Assembly: GCF_000715075.1 (NCBI RefSeq)
Contig: NC_134082.1
Location: forward strand, 101,534,399 to 101,598,398
Source of the DNA: Nicotiana tabacum
Taxonomy: Eukaryota > Streptophyta > Magnoliopsida > Solanales > Solanaceae
Direction of reading: 5' to 3'
DNA length: 64,000 nucleotides
Positions 9,394 through 22,883 of this stretch are shown here, piece after piece. Each line of letters starts with the position of its first letter. Positions within the stretch are counted from its first letter, which is position 1. The translations under genes were made by a program, and so were the position numbers. Below the pieces are notes generated by a model. That model searched no databases and was not told where the DNA came from. It was given only the letters and a program-made list of their open reading frames with translations.

Positions 9394-10846
9394 TTATCCC
9401 AATAATAAATTGGATGATATAAACAATTGTTTACCAGATAGTTTGGTTGGAGTTGCAGCTGGAACTCCATCCTTCACTTGAGGGGTTGAAGGAACAACTC
9501 GAAAGAAAGATTCTACCCTCCTATATAGTCCTTCGTTCTTTGTTAATGACCGGGAGAGAAAGTGATCTAGAAATTCGCAGATGTGCTTCTTTTGTCTACA
9601 ATAACAACAAATCATATTTCAAATGATTGCATAAAATCGCTGAGTGCAAACGACAGTAATTAACTTCAGGCCTTAAACATGTAAGAACTCTTTCCCAGTC
9701 ACCGCATATAGCTCACATTAACGATATTTAGATTAAAAAACAGTATCTTGCTAGATGGATGCCCTGATTCTTAAATTAAGAAAATAACAGCATCATCTCC
9801 AAGATAAATCAGCAGATATGCAAGTACGATCGATATGAAACATTCTACAGATAACCTCAGTGTACATCCAAGACGGGTATGAGCGTAGAAGATAAAAGTT
9901 TTATTATTCCTCCTTATTTTGTTTTGTGATTGTTGGGGTCTTTTGATAGCTCACCATTATATGGGCGTTTTCAAGAGCTAAAGAAGCTGTTACCATGAAA
10001 CTTGACAGGTCTGAGAACCTTGCTACGGTTCTATTAATTGAACAGTGTGCAGTTTTGGGAGAGATTTGCTACATGAATCTCCATAAGTAATATTCTTTCA
10101 ACAGAGGTCATCAAATGAGACAAGATACTTGGTTTCAGTTTTTGTTCTTTTGCAGAAGCTCGTGGTCGTTGGTCAACTTTCAATATTAGAACCAGAAGTT
10201 ACACAATAACACAACATATAATTAGTCAATCAACTTTGTACGGACAACTTACACCAAATGTGAAGGTTCTGCTGATACTTCCACTAGCAGACACTGGATG
10301 TGGATGTTCGATTGGTGTAACGGGTAACGATGAAGTCCTCTTCACACCGTGGTGTAAATAATTTAGAGAATGATCATGACCTTGAAATTGACACCTTCTC
10401 ATGTGGCACCGTGACCAAAGGACCTGAATCTGGTATGCTTGTCTTTTCTGTATCTGAATTCATATTTGGCAAAAGATTCTTGATGGATGATTTGAGGAGG
10501 GACTAGGAAACGCATTTGCTCTTGAATTAGAAGGACTAGGCGTCAAAAGGAAATTCACCAGCTTTTTGGTGTAGGTGTTGGCGTTGGAAGCATTTTAACC
10601 TGCACAAACTCTTGATTGGAGGTATCCGATGATTTGGAAGGTATCGCCACAAACAGATTTGGTCTCCTCTATTGTTTACCATGTGGTGCTGCTTCAGTAA
10701 TCCCCCGGGAACTTTCGCCCTGAAAAAGAAAGAAGCACATATTATTGTCAGTGAACTGGCCTGCATAATTAAGCTAACAAGTAGTCTTATCAATCTATGA
10801 GACCTTAAAGACCATGCTCAACATCTCCACTGACTCTTAAAATCAT
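9394..10846 (-). pseudogene. RINGv (RING-CH) zinc-finger E3 ligase-like gene remnant, N-terminal half
   Basis: Conceptual translation of the minus strand gives pieces that match, from memory, the N-terminal half of plant RINGv-family E3 ligase-like proteins. A possible start ATG at 10846 reads SGDVEHG. After an acceptor (TTTTTCAG) a second exon (about 10719-10253) contains NLFVAIPSKSSDTSNQEF, PTPTPTPK, then in another frame VNFLLTPSPSNSRANAF and KRTSSLPVTPIEHPHPVS, ending at a clean GT donor (GTGTAAGT). A third exon (about 9595-9400) has ISRSLSLPVINKER and, after a shift, SFFRVVPSTPQVKDG. There is an in-frame stop in exon 2 and at least two frame changes. The C-terminal RINGv cysteine/histidine cluster is missing from the window, so ligase function cannot be encoded here. 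The family call is recognition of conserved linker motifs, not of the catalytic domain; a gene fragment moved by transposition is the alternative. Confidence 0.62.
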
Positions 10847-11637
10847 AACGCTCCAAACTACATTAGAGAATATGTGCAACTTTGAAGAAATCATAACAGA
10901 AAGAAGTCTTCCAATACAGAGACAATCTACTAGATTAAAAGATTTAGACTGATCCAACCAATATTCTTAAGAGGCTCAATTTCTGCAGACGAACGAGCCT
11001 CGATTGACCAATTTTTAAAGAAACATCTAGTTGGCGTTATGTGATAGTTGCTATCTCCTTTCAGCGTTGAACGGTTTGGAAGGGGTATTTCATCACTCAG
11101 ATGATTTCTTTTTCAATGCACGCCAAAACACCCTTATATAAGTTGTCTTACAAGAAAAAGAGGCAGCTGCAAAATTTAATGAAAGTGGATGCACCAATTA
11201 TTATCTATATATATATATAATCTTTAAAAAGTTCCTCAACTTATTTGTATAAATCCGTAGACCGACATTGAGACAGCAGGAGTACGTTACACTACTACTT
11301 ATCTGCAGAAGCTGCCTCAGTAAACGAGCACATTTACAGCGAATAAAAACATAGACTAAAGAAAACTGGCACGACTTACAGACTACCAGAGAGATCAAAT
11401 CTCCGTAGCATTATGTTACCGGGAAACAACAAGAAAAATTCCAAACTCGATGACACAAAATATTTTCCTATGGATTTGTGAGAATTGTAGCTCTAATCTA
11501 TAATCAGTAACATAAAAGATTAGAATCTTGAACCCATAAATTTCAAATCCTGGCTCCGTCTATGATCAAGGCCTTGAGATCTTGATTGAGAAGAGTTGTT
11601 TCCACGTTTTGCTACACCTTAGAGAAGCTTTCTGACA
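10847..11637. other. Possible upstream region of the RINGv remnant
   Basis: The stretch lies 5' of the minus-strand remnant. No repeat termini or coding frames stand out. A short (TA)n run sits at 11205-11218. Treating it as promoter or 5' UTR is positional inference only. Confidence 0.35.
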
Positions 11638-12543
11638 TGTTAGCTTATATGAGTCCACCAAACTATAGAGCACCTGATCCTCTATGAGTTTCTACTGATA
11701 ACACTTATGAAGCAGTAAGTAAAAGAGACGGGATTTTACGTGGAAAAATCCCACTCAAGGAGACAAAAACCACGACCTACTCTTGTAGGCTTTCAACTTT
11801 ACTAACTTGTAATGTCACTATTACAAGCCACTTTGTAATGACTCTATTACAAAGACTTCAATTTAACTAACTTGTGATACTCTTACCACAAGCCACTTTG
11901 TCACTCTCTAGTTACAAATTTTTTAACTTATGACTAACTCTGGTCACAACACAAACATAGAGGGTTTGTGATTTTTGGGTTTCCTAAAATACAGCTTCTA
12001 AGAAAGCAAGATATAAGTTACAATGAAGAACAAATAACAAGATTACAACTCAACTACGGATTCACATAAACTCATTGTGAAACTGATCCTTTAGTGGAGT
12101 TACCTTCTTGTTCTTGACACACTTGTGACTTAGAACACTTTTCTGCTTGAGAGAATATCACTAAATACTCAAGTGAATGTCTTGTGCCTTGCACCAGGTT
12201 GTTATACTACAAAAGACATCACAATAGTAATGTCAATTTTTGGTACACGCTTCTTCCCAATGAGAAGTGACTGCTGCACTGTCGCGTGTACAGTTACAGA
12301 CAGTCACTTTTTGTAGTTGCGTTCCAACTGTATAGTTGACTTGTACTTCTGTCAGGGAACACCAAAAGATCATGTCCCTGTTGTGTTCCTTTTTGGAGTA
12401 GTTAATTTGCGGGAAATCAGACTGGACTTCGTTCATTTGAAATGTGTACCAAGTGAGTCAGGTTCTCTATCTGGTTCTTAACATAAGTTTGTTAGATCAT
12501 CAAAACATAAGAAGCATAAGACAACGACATTGAAAACCCATTA
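11638..12543 (-). mobile_element. S1: solo LTR of the C3 copia family (906 bp)
   Basis: The sequence starts TGTTAGCTTATATGAG and ends AAAACCCATTA, colinear with the two LTRs of C3 (13594-14508 and 22898-23812). It is flanked on both sides by the 5-bp duplication TGACA (11633-11637 and 12544-12548). The terminal CA has become TA. A lone LTR with an intact target duplication is the expected product of recombination between the two LTRs of one element. Orientation follows C3, which is on the minus strand. Confidence 0.93.
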
Positions 12544-13593
12544 TGACAAACATCACTCCGGGAGAACCAAGAGCAATATGTTCTTTGTATTGGTTGGTCT
12601 TTGTATTAGAAACAAGAGCAGATTATATGTAAAAACATGCGCAGAAACAGAACCACAATCCATCATTGTGGCTCTGTAGTATTGCACCTATTTGAAAAAA
12701 GGATATGTTGTCAATATAAAATTGGGATGCTTCAATGCCGTTGAATTGAATTTACACAAAGGAAGAGATATGTTTCTTTGTGATTTCCCGTTCCTAGGCA
12801 AAGGGTCTTTAGAAAGATGCAATACTCAATTTTCAAAAAGACAATATACAAAAAATCAATTATCTGAAAAGAAAAATGATGTTCCTAGAGCATCACAAAA
12901 TAAACATGTCTTCTTTGGATAAAAAGAGTAATCAACCCAAAGGCTCCTGATTCTCCAACTAAGATTCCAGTAATAACGACATTTCTCTGATTCTTCACAA
13001 GAATAGAAAGTTGTCGATCAATCTTAACTCTTTAAGCAGATATCTTGTGCCTAGTTTCTATATTGGAGTTCTACGGCCAACTTGCAGAAATGACAGGTGA
13101 TGCTGAGTTGAACAACATAACGCCCTAAGCCAGATATGTAAATTAAACACGTCGCTCTTGAGTTGAGCACATTACGAATCACTTTATAAATCCAACAATT
13201 CTCTTGTTATCCTATACTGAACAAATTAAATAATTAGAGTCTATGCCAAAATCTGTTAGAATATGCTAGGAACTCTCGCAGGAGCTATTATTGTTGTACA
13301 GAAGATAATTGTTGAAACGGGGAGAAACATTAGCAGAAGATCCCCAGATTACAACATATGAACGCAGGCATATTTACTCTCCATCGCATGATGAAGAGAA
13401 CTCACAAGCTTCAGCTCAAATTAATAATCTCATATGGCAGTTAAAATGGCTGTCGTATGTCTTATATATACTTCTACTAATGATGAGGTTAGCCAATTTT
13501 GGTACATTCTAACAAATGTAACCTAATGACTTTAGAGGTTCACCACCAGAGAAGGTTTCTCTTTCTCCCTCTTCACTCTCCACCCTCCCCTTG
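12544..13593. other. Host sequence between S1 and C3, no gene recognised
   Basis: Several short open frames occur but none looks like a known protein or shows splice-site context that I trust. Because it is flanked by independent insertions with target duplications, it is probably part of the original host sequence that also includes 10847-11637 and 23813-24015. Confidence 0.4.
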
Positions 13594-14508
13594 TGTTAGT
13601 TTATATGAGTCCACCACACTATAGAGTACTTGGTTCTCTATGAGTTTCTACTGAAAATACTAATGAAACAATAAGTAAATGAGACACAAAATTTTTACGT
13701 GGAAAAATCCCAAATCAAGGGGTTTAAAACCACGGCCTACACTTGTAGGCTTTCAACTTCACTAACTTGTAAACACACTATTACAAGCCACTTTGTAATG
13801 ACTCTATTACAAAGACTTAACTTAACTAACTTGTGATACATTACTACAAGTCACTTTGTCACTCACTAGTTACAAAGACTTCAATTTATGACTAACTCTA
13901 GTCACAACACAAACTCAGAAAGTTTATGGTTTTACACAGGGGTTCCTAAGCAACGCTTCTAGCTAAGCAATTTAGGAATTACAATAAGAACAATCACAAA
14001 GTTACAACTCAACTAAGGACAACAAAATACTGGATTTAGGAACTGGTCCGTAGTAGCATTTAACTTTGTTCTTCAAGCTCTTGAGAATTAAGTTCACTAT
14101 TGCAGAAGACTTGAATGCTTGAAGTGAATTTTCAAGTGTTCAAGTGATGTTTTGTTATATTGCTCTTGTTAATACACCTTTGATGACATCACTTGAATGA
14201 TGTAAGCAATTGGTTGGTCAAAGGGCAAGTGACTACAAAACTGCTGCACTGTGTGCACTGTTTCTGCGGCAGTCACTTTTTAGCTGTGCACAGTTGACTT
14301 TCGTACTACTGTCAAGGAAACACAAGGGATCAGGTCCTTGTCTTGTTTCTCTATTTTCTATACTTGAAGCAGTTCAAATTAGCTGAAGTCCTGGCTGGAA
14401 TCCGTTCATATGTAATGTGTACCAAGTGTGTCAGGTTCCCTATCTGGTTCTTGACAATAAGTTTGTTAGATCATCAAAACATAAGGCAAAGACATTGAAA
14501 ACCCATCA
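13594..14508 (-). repeat. C3 3' LTR
   Basis: 915 bp, TGTTAGTTTATATGAG ... AAAACCCATCA on the plus strand. Same length as the partner at 22898-23812. Confidence 0.92.
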
Positions 14509-14523
14509 ATTTTCCCCTTTTTG
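14509..14523 (-). promoter_or_regulatory. C3 polypurine tract
   Basis: The minus strand reads ATCAAAAAGGGGAAAA up to the LTR. A second tract of the same kind lies at 14653-14663, next to a GATGCC motif, about 140 nt further into the element; this doubling is shared with C1 and C2. Confidence 0.8.
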
Positions 14524-14973
14524 ATGATGACAAACTTAGACATTGATAACATGTATCTAGAGCAAAAATTAACCAGATGAAGTAACAGGAACTTCACCAG
14601 TTCCCCCTGATTTTATGCTTCCCCCTTAATCAGATCCCTATTTCAATTATACTTCCCCCTTTTGGCATCATTAGAAATACACAAGCAGGAAAACAGCATA
14701 AAGAAGTCTAGCCTAGCAAACTCATGCCACATATGTGCATACAACATGATAAAGAAGAAAAACAGAGAATACAAGCATTGAAATAACAAAAGAGGATAAA
14801 TTATATATATAAAACATATGCCTTTGCTTAAAAAGAAAAGGCAGAATTGGACTGTTGAAAACAGGAGCAGTACTGATACATCCCCACCACATCAAAACAA
14901 AAGAAACAAAAACTTCTGCCAAGTCAGAAAAACTAATAGAGACAATCCAGAAACTGGTCACTGAAGGGGTTGC

Positions 14974-17064
14974 TTAGGGGGCACTAGGAGTAGAGGGCTT
15001 GGAAGCTGCAGCAAGAGTTTGGAGAACTAGGTCTATTCGGGCATTGGCCGACTTTTTCTCATTGAGCAGTTCTGCTTTCAGGTTCTTCACTTGTGCACTA
15101 AGATCAGCATTTTCTTTTGTCAAATGAACCACTTCCTCATTTGACTCCGGAGCCCCTTGGGCCTGCTGACCTTCCAGGATAGCATTCCTAGCCTTCATCC
15201 TTCGAATCTCCTCAGTTGCACTATTTTGAGAATTAATGAGCTATGAGATTGTTGATGTACTGCCTAACCCCCCATTCTTCTCGATGCACTCACACTCTTC
15301 CAAAGTTGTTTGAGAGAAGGTCTGCTTCTTGGTTCCTAGCTTGTCTTGTCCCATTGGTACCTTGAAAACTTAAACACTTGCGTAAGTAGAAACCCATATG
15401 GAAGACCATGATTGCCATTCTTGAAGGTTGCTACTTTTTGCATGTGTTCGATCATGATAGTAGTCAGGTTGACAGGGTTAAAGCCATCCAGTTGCTCCAT
15501 TAGAAACAGGTCAGACTTAGAAGTCATGGACCTCCTCTCAGCACGAGGCAATAGAACTTTGTTCACCAACTCGAAGAGCAACTGATAAACAGGGAGTATT
15601 GCCTTCTTGTGAATCTGGTCCCCCTTTTGGTTCGCATTATCCTTTACCACAACATTCCGAAAATTATGCCCATACGCATCTTTCACACTAGACACACAAA
15701 CCGTAGGGACTTTAAGAATATCCTTAAGCAGACTCACGTCAAACACAATGTCCACCTCATTCACCAAGGCACAAATATGGTCGGTATTAACGGGAAAGAG
15801 GCTGGCATAAAAGCTTTGAACCTCATCCTCATATACTTTGGGTGCATCCATTTGGAATAGATACCCCCACCATTGAAACTCAACCATTTCTAGGACTTGT
15901 CTCATACCAACCATATCCGAAATTGTAGGGTCAAAAGTACGACCCAACAGAACCTTTTGGTGCCTTAATCATTCTAAAGCAGAACTGGTTTCACTTCTCA
16001 TCCTCTTCGCAAAAACGGGTTCCTTAACAGGTTCCAGCTTTCTTTTGACAAACTTCACACCACTTGATTTTTCTTTTCTCTTAGATTGAGTAACACATCC
16101 TCATCAGAAACCGAGGGCTCACTCATAACATCCTTCAACTTTGAACTAGGGGTTGTAACATTCTCTACGGAAGCAGATTGCTTCTTCTTCTAGGACATTT
16201 TCACTAGGGAACTAGGTTCCTCTGTTATTTTTGCCTCAACCTCCACTACAGGGACATCCTTATCACACACTATTACATTGTCTTTCACTAGTCACCTCTT
16301 TTTCTTCTTACTGCTTTTTCTTCTCTTTTGAAAGGCAGAGTCATAGGCTACCTTTGCTTGCAACCTAGTAGTAGGTTGCTTAGTAGAAGACTCAGGAGTG
16401 GACACTCTCATTCGCTTGACTATGAATGCATCAAGAGGAATGTTGTATTGATACTCCCCATCACTATACCTCATCTTAGGGACTTGAATGTCCAAGGGCT
16501 CAACAACAAATGTAGGAGCAGAACTGACCTGGTAGTGAGAACCCTAACCTGTTTCCTCTTGAGAGGGGTTAGGTTCCTCACGAGAGGGCCTAGTAGTTTC
16601 TGCTAGTGCAGAGCCTTCAACAACCACCATGGCTCCTTCTCCCCCATACCCTGTGTCTCGTTCCGCTGAGACATGGAAGCACTAGAAATTATCTCATGTA
16701 AGACACCATCAGTAGATACCACAAAGATGGTCGTGACATTTTCTTCCTCAATAGGCTCCATGGCCACCACAGAATCTGAAGCAACAATGGCAAAAACCTC
16801 TACTATCTCAGGACTTTTACCCTGTTCTCCACTTTTTCCTTAATCAACGGGAAACTCAGAAGATAGAGAAGAAGGATCAACAATTTTAGGGGTTTCTGAG
16901 ATAATCGTCTTAGAACTGGAGGGAGACGAGAAATCTGGGTTAGGAGTGATTTCAGTGATAAGAACATGAATGGTTACAGAATACTCATTGGGGACAGAGG
17001 ACTCAATGGGGTTTTTAATGTTAGAGACGACTGAGGTAGGAATTTTGGAGTTTATGTCAGCCAT
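14974..17064 (-). pseudogene. C3 third ORF: plant transposon-domain protein with coiled-coil tail (broken)
   Basis: Downstream of pol and upstream of the 3' LTR lies a third coding region in sense orientation. It probably starts at MADINSKIPTSV (17064). The first part is low-complexity and charged, with a lysine-rich patch (KRRKSSKKKKR near 16292). The middle (15947-15336) has FDPTISDMVGM, FQWWGYLF, FYASLFPV and VSLLKDILKVPT, the pattern of the putative plant transposon domain (Transposase_32 type, recognised from memory). The C-terminus (15198-14974) has ENADLSAQVKNLKAEL-like heptads. Frame changes and stops separate these parts. SIRE-type elements carry an extra, sometimes called env-like, ORF here; I see no signal peptide or membrane segment, so I do not call it an envelope protein. 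Confidence 0.7.
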
Positions 17065-17087
17065 TGAAGAGATAGAGAGAAAGGTCA

Positions 17088-17559
17088 TTGGAGAAGTTCT
17101 AATGGAGGACTATGGTTTGTGAAGAAATGAGAGGGTTTTAATGAGAGAGGATAATTATGAAGAGAGAGATATGAATTGGTTTTGAAACGGTGGTTGTGCT
17201 TGGAGAGATGCAATGGTTCAGAGGGATATGGAATGATTTGAAGTGAAAAGACGTGACAATAGGGTCTAAAAAGGTGGATGACATGGCAGTTGATATTTGT
17301 ACCTTTTCAAGACGTGTATTAAAGAATGTACATATCTACTAACCTTTGGTACAAGAACCAAGTTCTTGACCTATCATTGAAAATTTCAATCCTCTTTTAT
17401 CATCCATGCAATTCATCTACAAATTTCTATAATCATCATGCGTGTTTACCTGTAACAATATTGAAGTGAGTTAGACTTGGCCAGAAAAAGCTTTAGCTAA
17501 TTTTACCTAAAGGTGATTTTTATAGCCAACTGACGAGGAATCAGGTCCTTAATTGGGCT
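17088..17559 (-). other. C3 spacer between pol and third ORF
   Basis: AT-rich leader with no coding frame. C1 and C2 have a comparable spacer, so the third ORF is separated from pol by a few hundred bases in the family. Confidence 0.5.
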
Positions 17560-20500
17560 TCAATACCCCAACTTCACCCTGTTTCTTTCAAAATGTTCCC
17601 CACTTAATGCTTTGGTGAAGATATCTGCAATTTGGTCTTCTGTGCTGCATAACTTCATACAGATCAGCCCTTCCTCCACATTGTCCCTCAGAAAATGATG
17701 TCTCACATCAATATGTTTGGTTCTTTTATGTTGAACTGGATTCTTGGCCATGTTGAGTGCACTGATGTTATCATATAGAAGAGGCACACACTCAGTAAAT
17801 ACCCCAAAATCCTCCAGTTGCTGCTTAATCCATAGGAGTTGAGCACAACAGGATGCTGTAGCTACGTATTCTGCTTCAGCTGTTGAAAGAGCCACTGAGT
17901 TTTGCTTCCTTGTGCCCCAAGAGATGAGATATGATCCTAGAAAGTGAGCCATTCCAGAAGTGCTTTTCTTGTCCACAAGATAACCTTCATAGTCAGTCAT
18001 ATCCAATAAGATTAAAACTGTCACCTGAGGGGTAATACAGGACCAAGTCCCGTGTTCCCTTAAAGTATCTCAAAATTCTTTTGGCAGCCTTCAAATGAGA
18101 TTCCTTGGGATTTGATTAAAACCTTGCACATAGACCCACACTGAATATAATATCGGGTCTGCTGGTAGTGAGATAGAGAAGATACCCAATAATGCCTCTA
18201 TATATTGTTTGATTTACAGGAGATCCAGTTTCATCCATGTCCAGTCAAATAGCCGTAACAATGGGAGTGTCTATCACTTTTGATGCTTCCATATCAAATC
18301 TTTTCAAGAGCTCCTTGATGTATTTTTACTGACAAATGAATGTACCCTTCGTGGACCGCTTCACTTAAAGACCCAAAAAGAAATTCAGCTCCCCCATCAT
18401 GCTCATTTCGAACTCACTTCCTATGAGTTTTGCAAATTCTTCACACAGAGAATCAGTTGTTGCCCCAAAAATGATATCATCAACATAGACCTGAACAATG
18501 AGCAGGTTCCTTCCCCGTTTCTTTAGGAACAAGGTGTTGTTAATTTTCCCTCTTGTAAAACCATTTTTTGAGAGGAACTTTGACAGCCTTTCATACTAAA
18601 ATCGAGGAGCCTACTTCAACCCATACAATGTTTTGTCTAGTTTAAACACATATTCAGGGTGTTCATGACATTCAAACCCTGGAGGTTGCTTCACATAGAC
18701 TTCTTCCTGAAGAAGTCCATTCAGAAATGCACTTTTGATATCCATTTGAAACAAGGTGAATTCCATATGAGATGCAAAAGTGATTAGGATTCTAATAGCT
18801 TCCATGTGAGCAACCAGAGCAAATATTTCATCATAATCATTCCCTTCTTCCTGATTGTAGCCTTGAACTACTAACCTGACCTTGTTCCTTGTAGTGTTTC
18901 CATGTTCATCAAGCTTATTCCTGAATACCCACCTGGTTTCTATAATGGTTCAATTTGAGGGTCTAGGTACTAGGTGCCAGACATTATTCCTTTCAAACTG
19001 ATGCAACTCATCTTGCATGGATGTAATCCAATCTACATCTTTCAAGGCTTCCTTGATATTTTTGGGTTCTATTTGGGAGAGAAAGGTTGAGAAGGCAAGT
19101 TAATTTCTAGCTTTTGACCTGGTTTGTACTCCAGAATCTAGAGGAGTAATTATGTTTTCAAGAGGATGAGAGCTTTTCTATTTCCAGTTGGGCATTTGAG
19201 GTTTATTTGTAGAGGAGCTGGGTATATCTAACTGGTTCTCTTGTGTTCTTCTATCAGGTACTAGTGGAGTACCCTGTACTGCATCAACCATTCTTTCTTT
19301 AGCTTTAGTAGTTGTAACTGAAGTACCTGGTTCCATTGAAGAAGAGGCAGCATTGTCTCCACTCATCTCCTTCACTTGGCTCATCATATCTGCCTTTCCA
19401 TTTGTCATGTCAATGACTTCACCATGAACCAGTAAGTGCTCTCCATCTTGATCATCTTTAGCACTTTTCTCACAGGAAGGATAGGACTCATCAAAGATAA
19501 CATGAACACTTTCCTCAACACATTGAGTCTGCTTGTTGTATATCTTGTAAGCTTTGCTTTGAGAAGAATACCCCAGAAAGATTCCTTCATCACTCTTAGT
19601 ATCAAATTTACCAAGCTGATCCTTTCCATTGTTGAGAACATAGCATTTGCACCCAAATGTTCTTAGGTGAGTCAGCTTGGGTTTCCTTCCATTCAGCAAC
19701 TCATAGGGGGTTTTGTTCAGGAGAGATCTGATCATGCACCTGTTAACCAAGTAGTAGGCAATGTTAACAGCTTCAGCCCAGAAGTTCTTTGCAATCCCAC
19801 TGTCGATCAACATTGTTCTTGGAATTTCTTCAATAGTTCTATTCTTCCTTTCCACTACTCCATTTTGCTGGGGGGTTATTGGAGCTGAGAAGTTGTGAGT
19901 AATGCCATTTTCATTGCAGAACTCATCAAATTTGGCATTGTCAAATTCTGTTCCATGATCTGATCTAATACACGCGACTCTAGACTTCATTTTCACCTAG
20001 ATTTTCTTCACAAAAGCCACAAACACCTCAAAAGTTTCATCTTTAGTTCTAAGAAACAGAGTCCATGTGAATCTGGAGTAGTCATCCACTATCACAAAAA
20101 TGTATCTTTTTCCTCCCATGTTTTGCACTCTCATAGGGACACATAAATCCATATGCAGAAGATCGAGTGGCTTTGAGCTGTTTACATCCTTTTTAGACTT
20201 AAAAGAGGACTTTACGTGCTTTCCTCTAGCACTGGCATCACATACTTTCTATACTTTGAACTTTGACATGGGTAGACCATGGACCAGGTCCTTCTGAATT
20301 AGTTTGTTCAGAAGAGAGAAGCTTGCGTGCCCCAATCTTCTGTGCCAGAGTTTAGCATCATCATCAACAGCTTTCAGACACCTTAGATCACCACTTTGTA
20401 TGGACTCGAAATCAACAACATAAATGTTCTTATATCTCTTGGCCACAAGTACCACTTCACCAATTACCAGATTAGTAACTGTACATATCTTGGATAAGAA

Positions 20501-20835
20501 CTCCACCTTGTTTCCTTTTTTCACAGATCTGAGAGACACTCAAGCGACTGTACTTAAAGACCATTGACATATTACACATTCTCAATAGAGTGAGTGAGTG
20601 ATTTCCCGACTTTTCCAACTCCAAGAATGTACCCCTTTTTTCTAGTGCCAAAGGATACACTCCCTCCTTGCAGGGTTTTTTGTGAAAGAAAGTCCATGGT
20701 GTTCCCAGTTATGTGCTTTGAATATCCACTATCCATGAACCATTGTTGAGTGCTTCCTTTCACTGTTCCCTGCACAAGGAGATCAAGAGTTAGTTTTAGG
20801 AACCCAAGCAAGTTTGGGTCCCTTGTATTAGGCAA
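17560..20835 (-). pseudogene. C3 pol: protease, integrase, RT, RNase H (broken)
   Basis: The polyprotein would supply all enzymes for copy-and-insert transposition. In order on the minus strand: protease with WFMDSGYSKHITG (about 20740), integrase zinc-binding LWHRRLGHASFSLLNKL (20350), integrase core SDHGTEFDN (19960) and QQNGVVERKNRT (19850) with the catalytic Glu kept, RT motifs FQMDIKSAFLNG (18740) and YVDDIIFGA (18490) with both catalytic Asp kept, and RNase H STSGMAHFL ... STAEAEYVA (17950-17880), ending KLGY. Several stops and frame shifts interrupt it, for instance between RT blocks. The pol frame is open across the gag stop, reading LGFLKLTLDLLVQ in a frame shifted by +1 from gag. 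Catalytic residues have survived better than in C2. Confidence 0.9.
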
Positions 20836-22844
20836 GAGGATAAATAAGAGCTCTCTTAGTCCATGCAGGTAATATGCGTTTTTTGTGGGTGGAACCTGGT
20901 CCCTTTCTAGTAGTTACATTTTTAGCAAACACTTTGTTTTTCTGAATGGACTGGACCCTAGCTTGGCAATTTTCCTTGAAATGCCCATTATTTCCATAAT
21001 GGGTACACACTAGTTATCTAGTACAGTAACATACTTGCTATGGGGATTGTAAAGGAATTTCTCCCTTTGGAACCCTATTCCCTGCATGTTTCCACCATTA
21101 TTAACGTATATGGCAGTGATAGCTTCTGAGGACCAGGTTCACTTTAGGGACTTTTCAAGATCATTTTTTAATCTTTCGAGTTCAGTCTGGAGATGCTTGT
21201 TTTTCTCAGATTCAGTACATAGACTAGTTCTCACTGCCTTCAACTCATTTTCAAGCCTAATGTGTTCCTCACTGGCTACCTCTTTTCCATTTCCATAATT
21301 TCTAGGTTTTGACTTAGTCACTAGTCCCTCTATTGTTTCCCTTAGTTTGCGATCACTACCAAGAGAACATCTCTTTCTTCCTCAATCTCAGTCACTCTCT
21401 TCATTAAGGCTTCTCTTTCTTTTTCTGAAGTTTTCAATGGTTTCCTTATGGTCAACAACTACAACTACTAAGTCATCTCTTTCATGTTCTATGTTAGCAA
21501 TTTCTTTGGTTAAAACAATTTTCTCTTTCTCCAGCTCACAAATAGTTTCCTACAGATCAACTACATATACTACCAGATCATCTCTAGTTTGTTCAGCTTC
21601 TCCTAGATCTAAGTTCAAGGTATCCTTATCCTCCACAAGACTATGATAGGCATCAATCAATACACTAGCTAAAGACATGAGTTTCTTAGGAGAGTAGGAT
21701 TTCAGATTTCTTTGAACATCCCTGAAATTTACCTCACTATTGTTATCGTCTTCGTCATCATCTGATTGGGCCATCAAAGCAAATATTGAATCATATTATT
21801 TTCCTCACTTTCAACTGCCATCATGGAGCTATCACCTGCATCAGTTCATCTTCAGACTCACTAAAGGAGTCTCCTCATGCTGCAAGAGCCTGTTTCACCA
21901 CATTGTGAGGAACTGGGTTCCTCTTGGCTGCTTTCTCAGGGTTGTACTTAGAGTACTCTTGCTTCAAGAGAGGACAATCTTTGAAGAAGTGCCCAGGCTT
22001 TCCTCACTTATGGCAAAGATCATAGCTCTTTGGTTTGCGGGAGTTGCCCCTTTTTAGTATTCCTCCATTTCCTTTGACCATCTTCTGAAATCTTTTAGTT
22101 AAGTAAGCCATGTCACTGTCCTCCTCACTCGAGTCATTGCTTTCAGCTTTGAATACCAGGTTCTTTTCTTTCTTTGGTTCTCTTCTTTCAACGTCTATCT
22201 TCCTCTTCATCTCGTAGGTCTTCAAATTTCCAACCAGCTCGTCTATGGTCAGCTCCTGCAGGTCCTTTGCTTTTGTAATGGCATTCACCTTGCTTTCCCA
22301 GGCAGGATACTAAGAATTTTCCTCACTAGCTTGTTTCTGGGAATGATTTCACCAAGCGAGTGTAACTCATTTATGATAGAGGTGAATCTTGTGTGCATAT
22401 CTTGAATAGATTCATCGTCCTTCATCCTAAATAGTTCATACTTGATGGTGAGCATATCAATCTTGGATTGATTCACTTGAGTGGTTCGTTCATGTTCTAT
22501 TTGCAAAGCTTCCCATATCTCCTTTGCAGTTTCACAAGCAGAATTCTATTGTATTCATCAAGTCCTATTCCACATAACAAAATTTTCTTGGCACGAAAAC
22601 TTTTCTCCACAACTTTTCTGTCTGTGTCAGTGTATTCTTTTCTGGTTTTTGGCATTGTCAATGGAAGGTCTCCAACTGCCTTTGTTGGGATGTAAGGACC
22701 ATCACATATGACATCACACAACTCAGAATCTTTAGCCATGATAAAATCATGCATTCTTGTCTTCCACCATCCATAGTATTGACCATTGAACCTGGGTGGT
22801 CTGTATGTGGAATGACGTTCTTCAAAGTTTGGTGGAGCAGCCAC
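20783..22844 (-). pseudogene. C3 gag (broken)
   Basis: Gag forms the particle that packages the element RNA. It starts MAAPPNFEERHSTYRPPRF at 22844 and carries the copia-type gag core (FNGQYYGWWKTRM, later KNKLVRKILSILPG and LQELTIDELVGNLKTYE). The first CCHC knuckle near 22010 has its second Cys codon turned into a stop (CHK*GKPGHFFKDC). The second, near 21000, has Cys to Tyr (CTHYGNNGHFKENC). Heptad-rich sequence with many Leu and Glu (21777-21139) lies between them. It ends VPKTNS and TGA at 20785-20783, overlapping the start of pol. Confidence 0.85.
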
Positions 22845-22883
22845 ACAGATCCTTCCTAGGTGTTAGCCTGATAGGAGGAACCC

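Noticed and set aside
12692..12922. Short open frames in the host segment between S1 and C3
   Set aside because: No recognisable motif, splice context or conservation; left as unassigned DNA.
19405..19888. Plus-strand open frames over the C3 integrase region
   Set aside because: They are the complement of a clear minus-strand integrase with conserved motifs.
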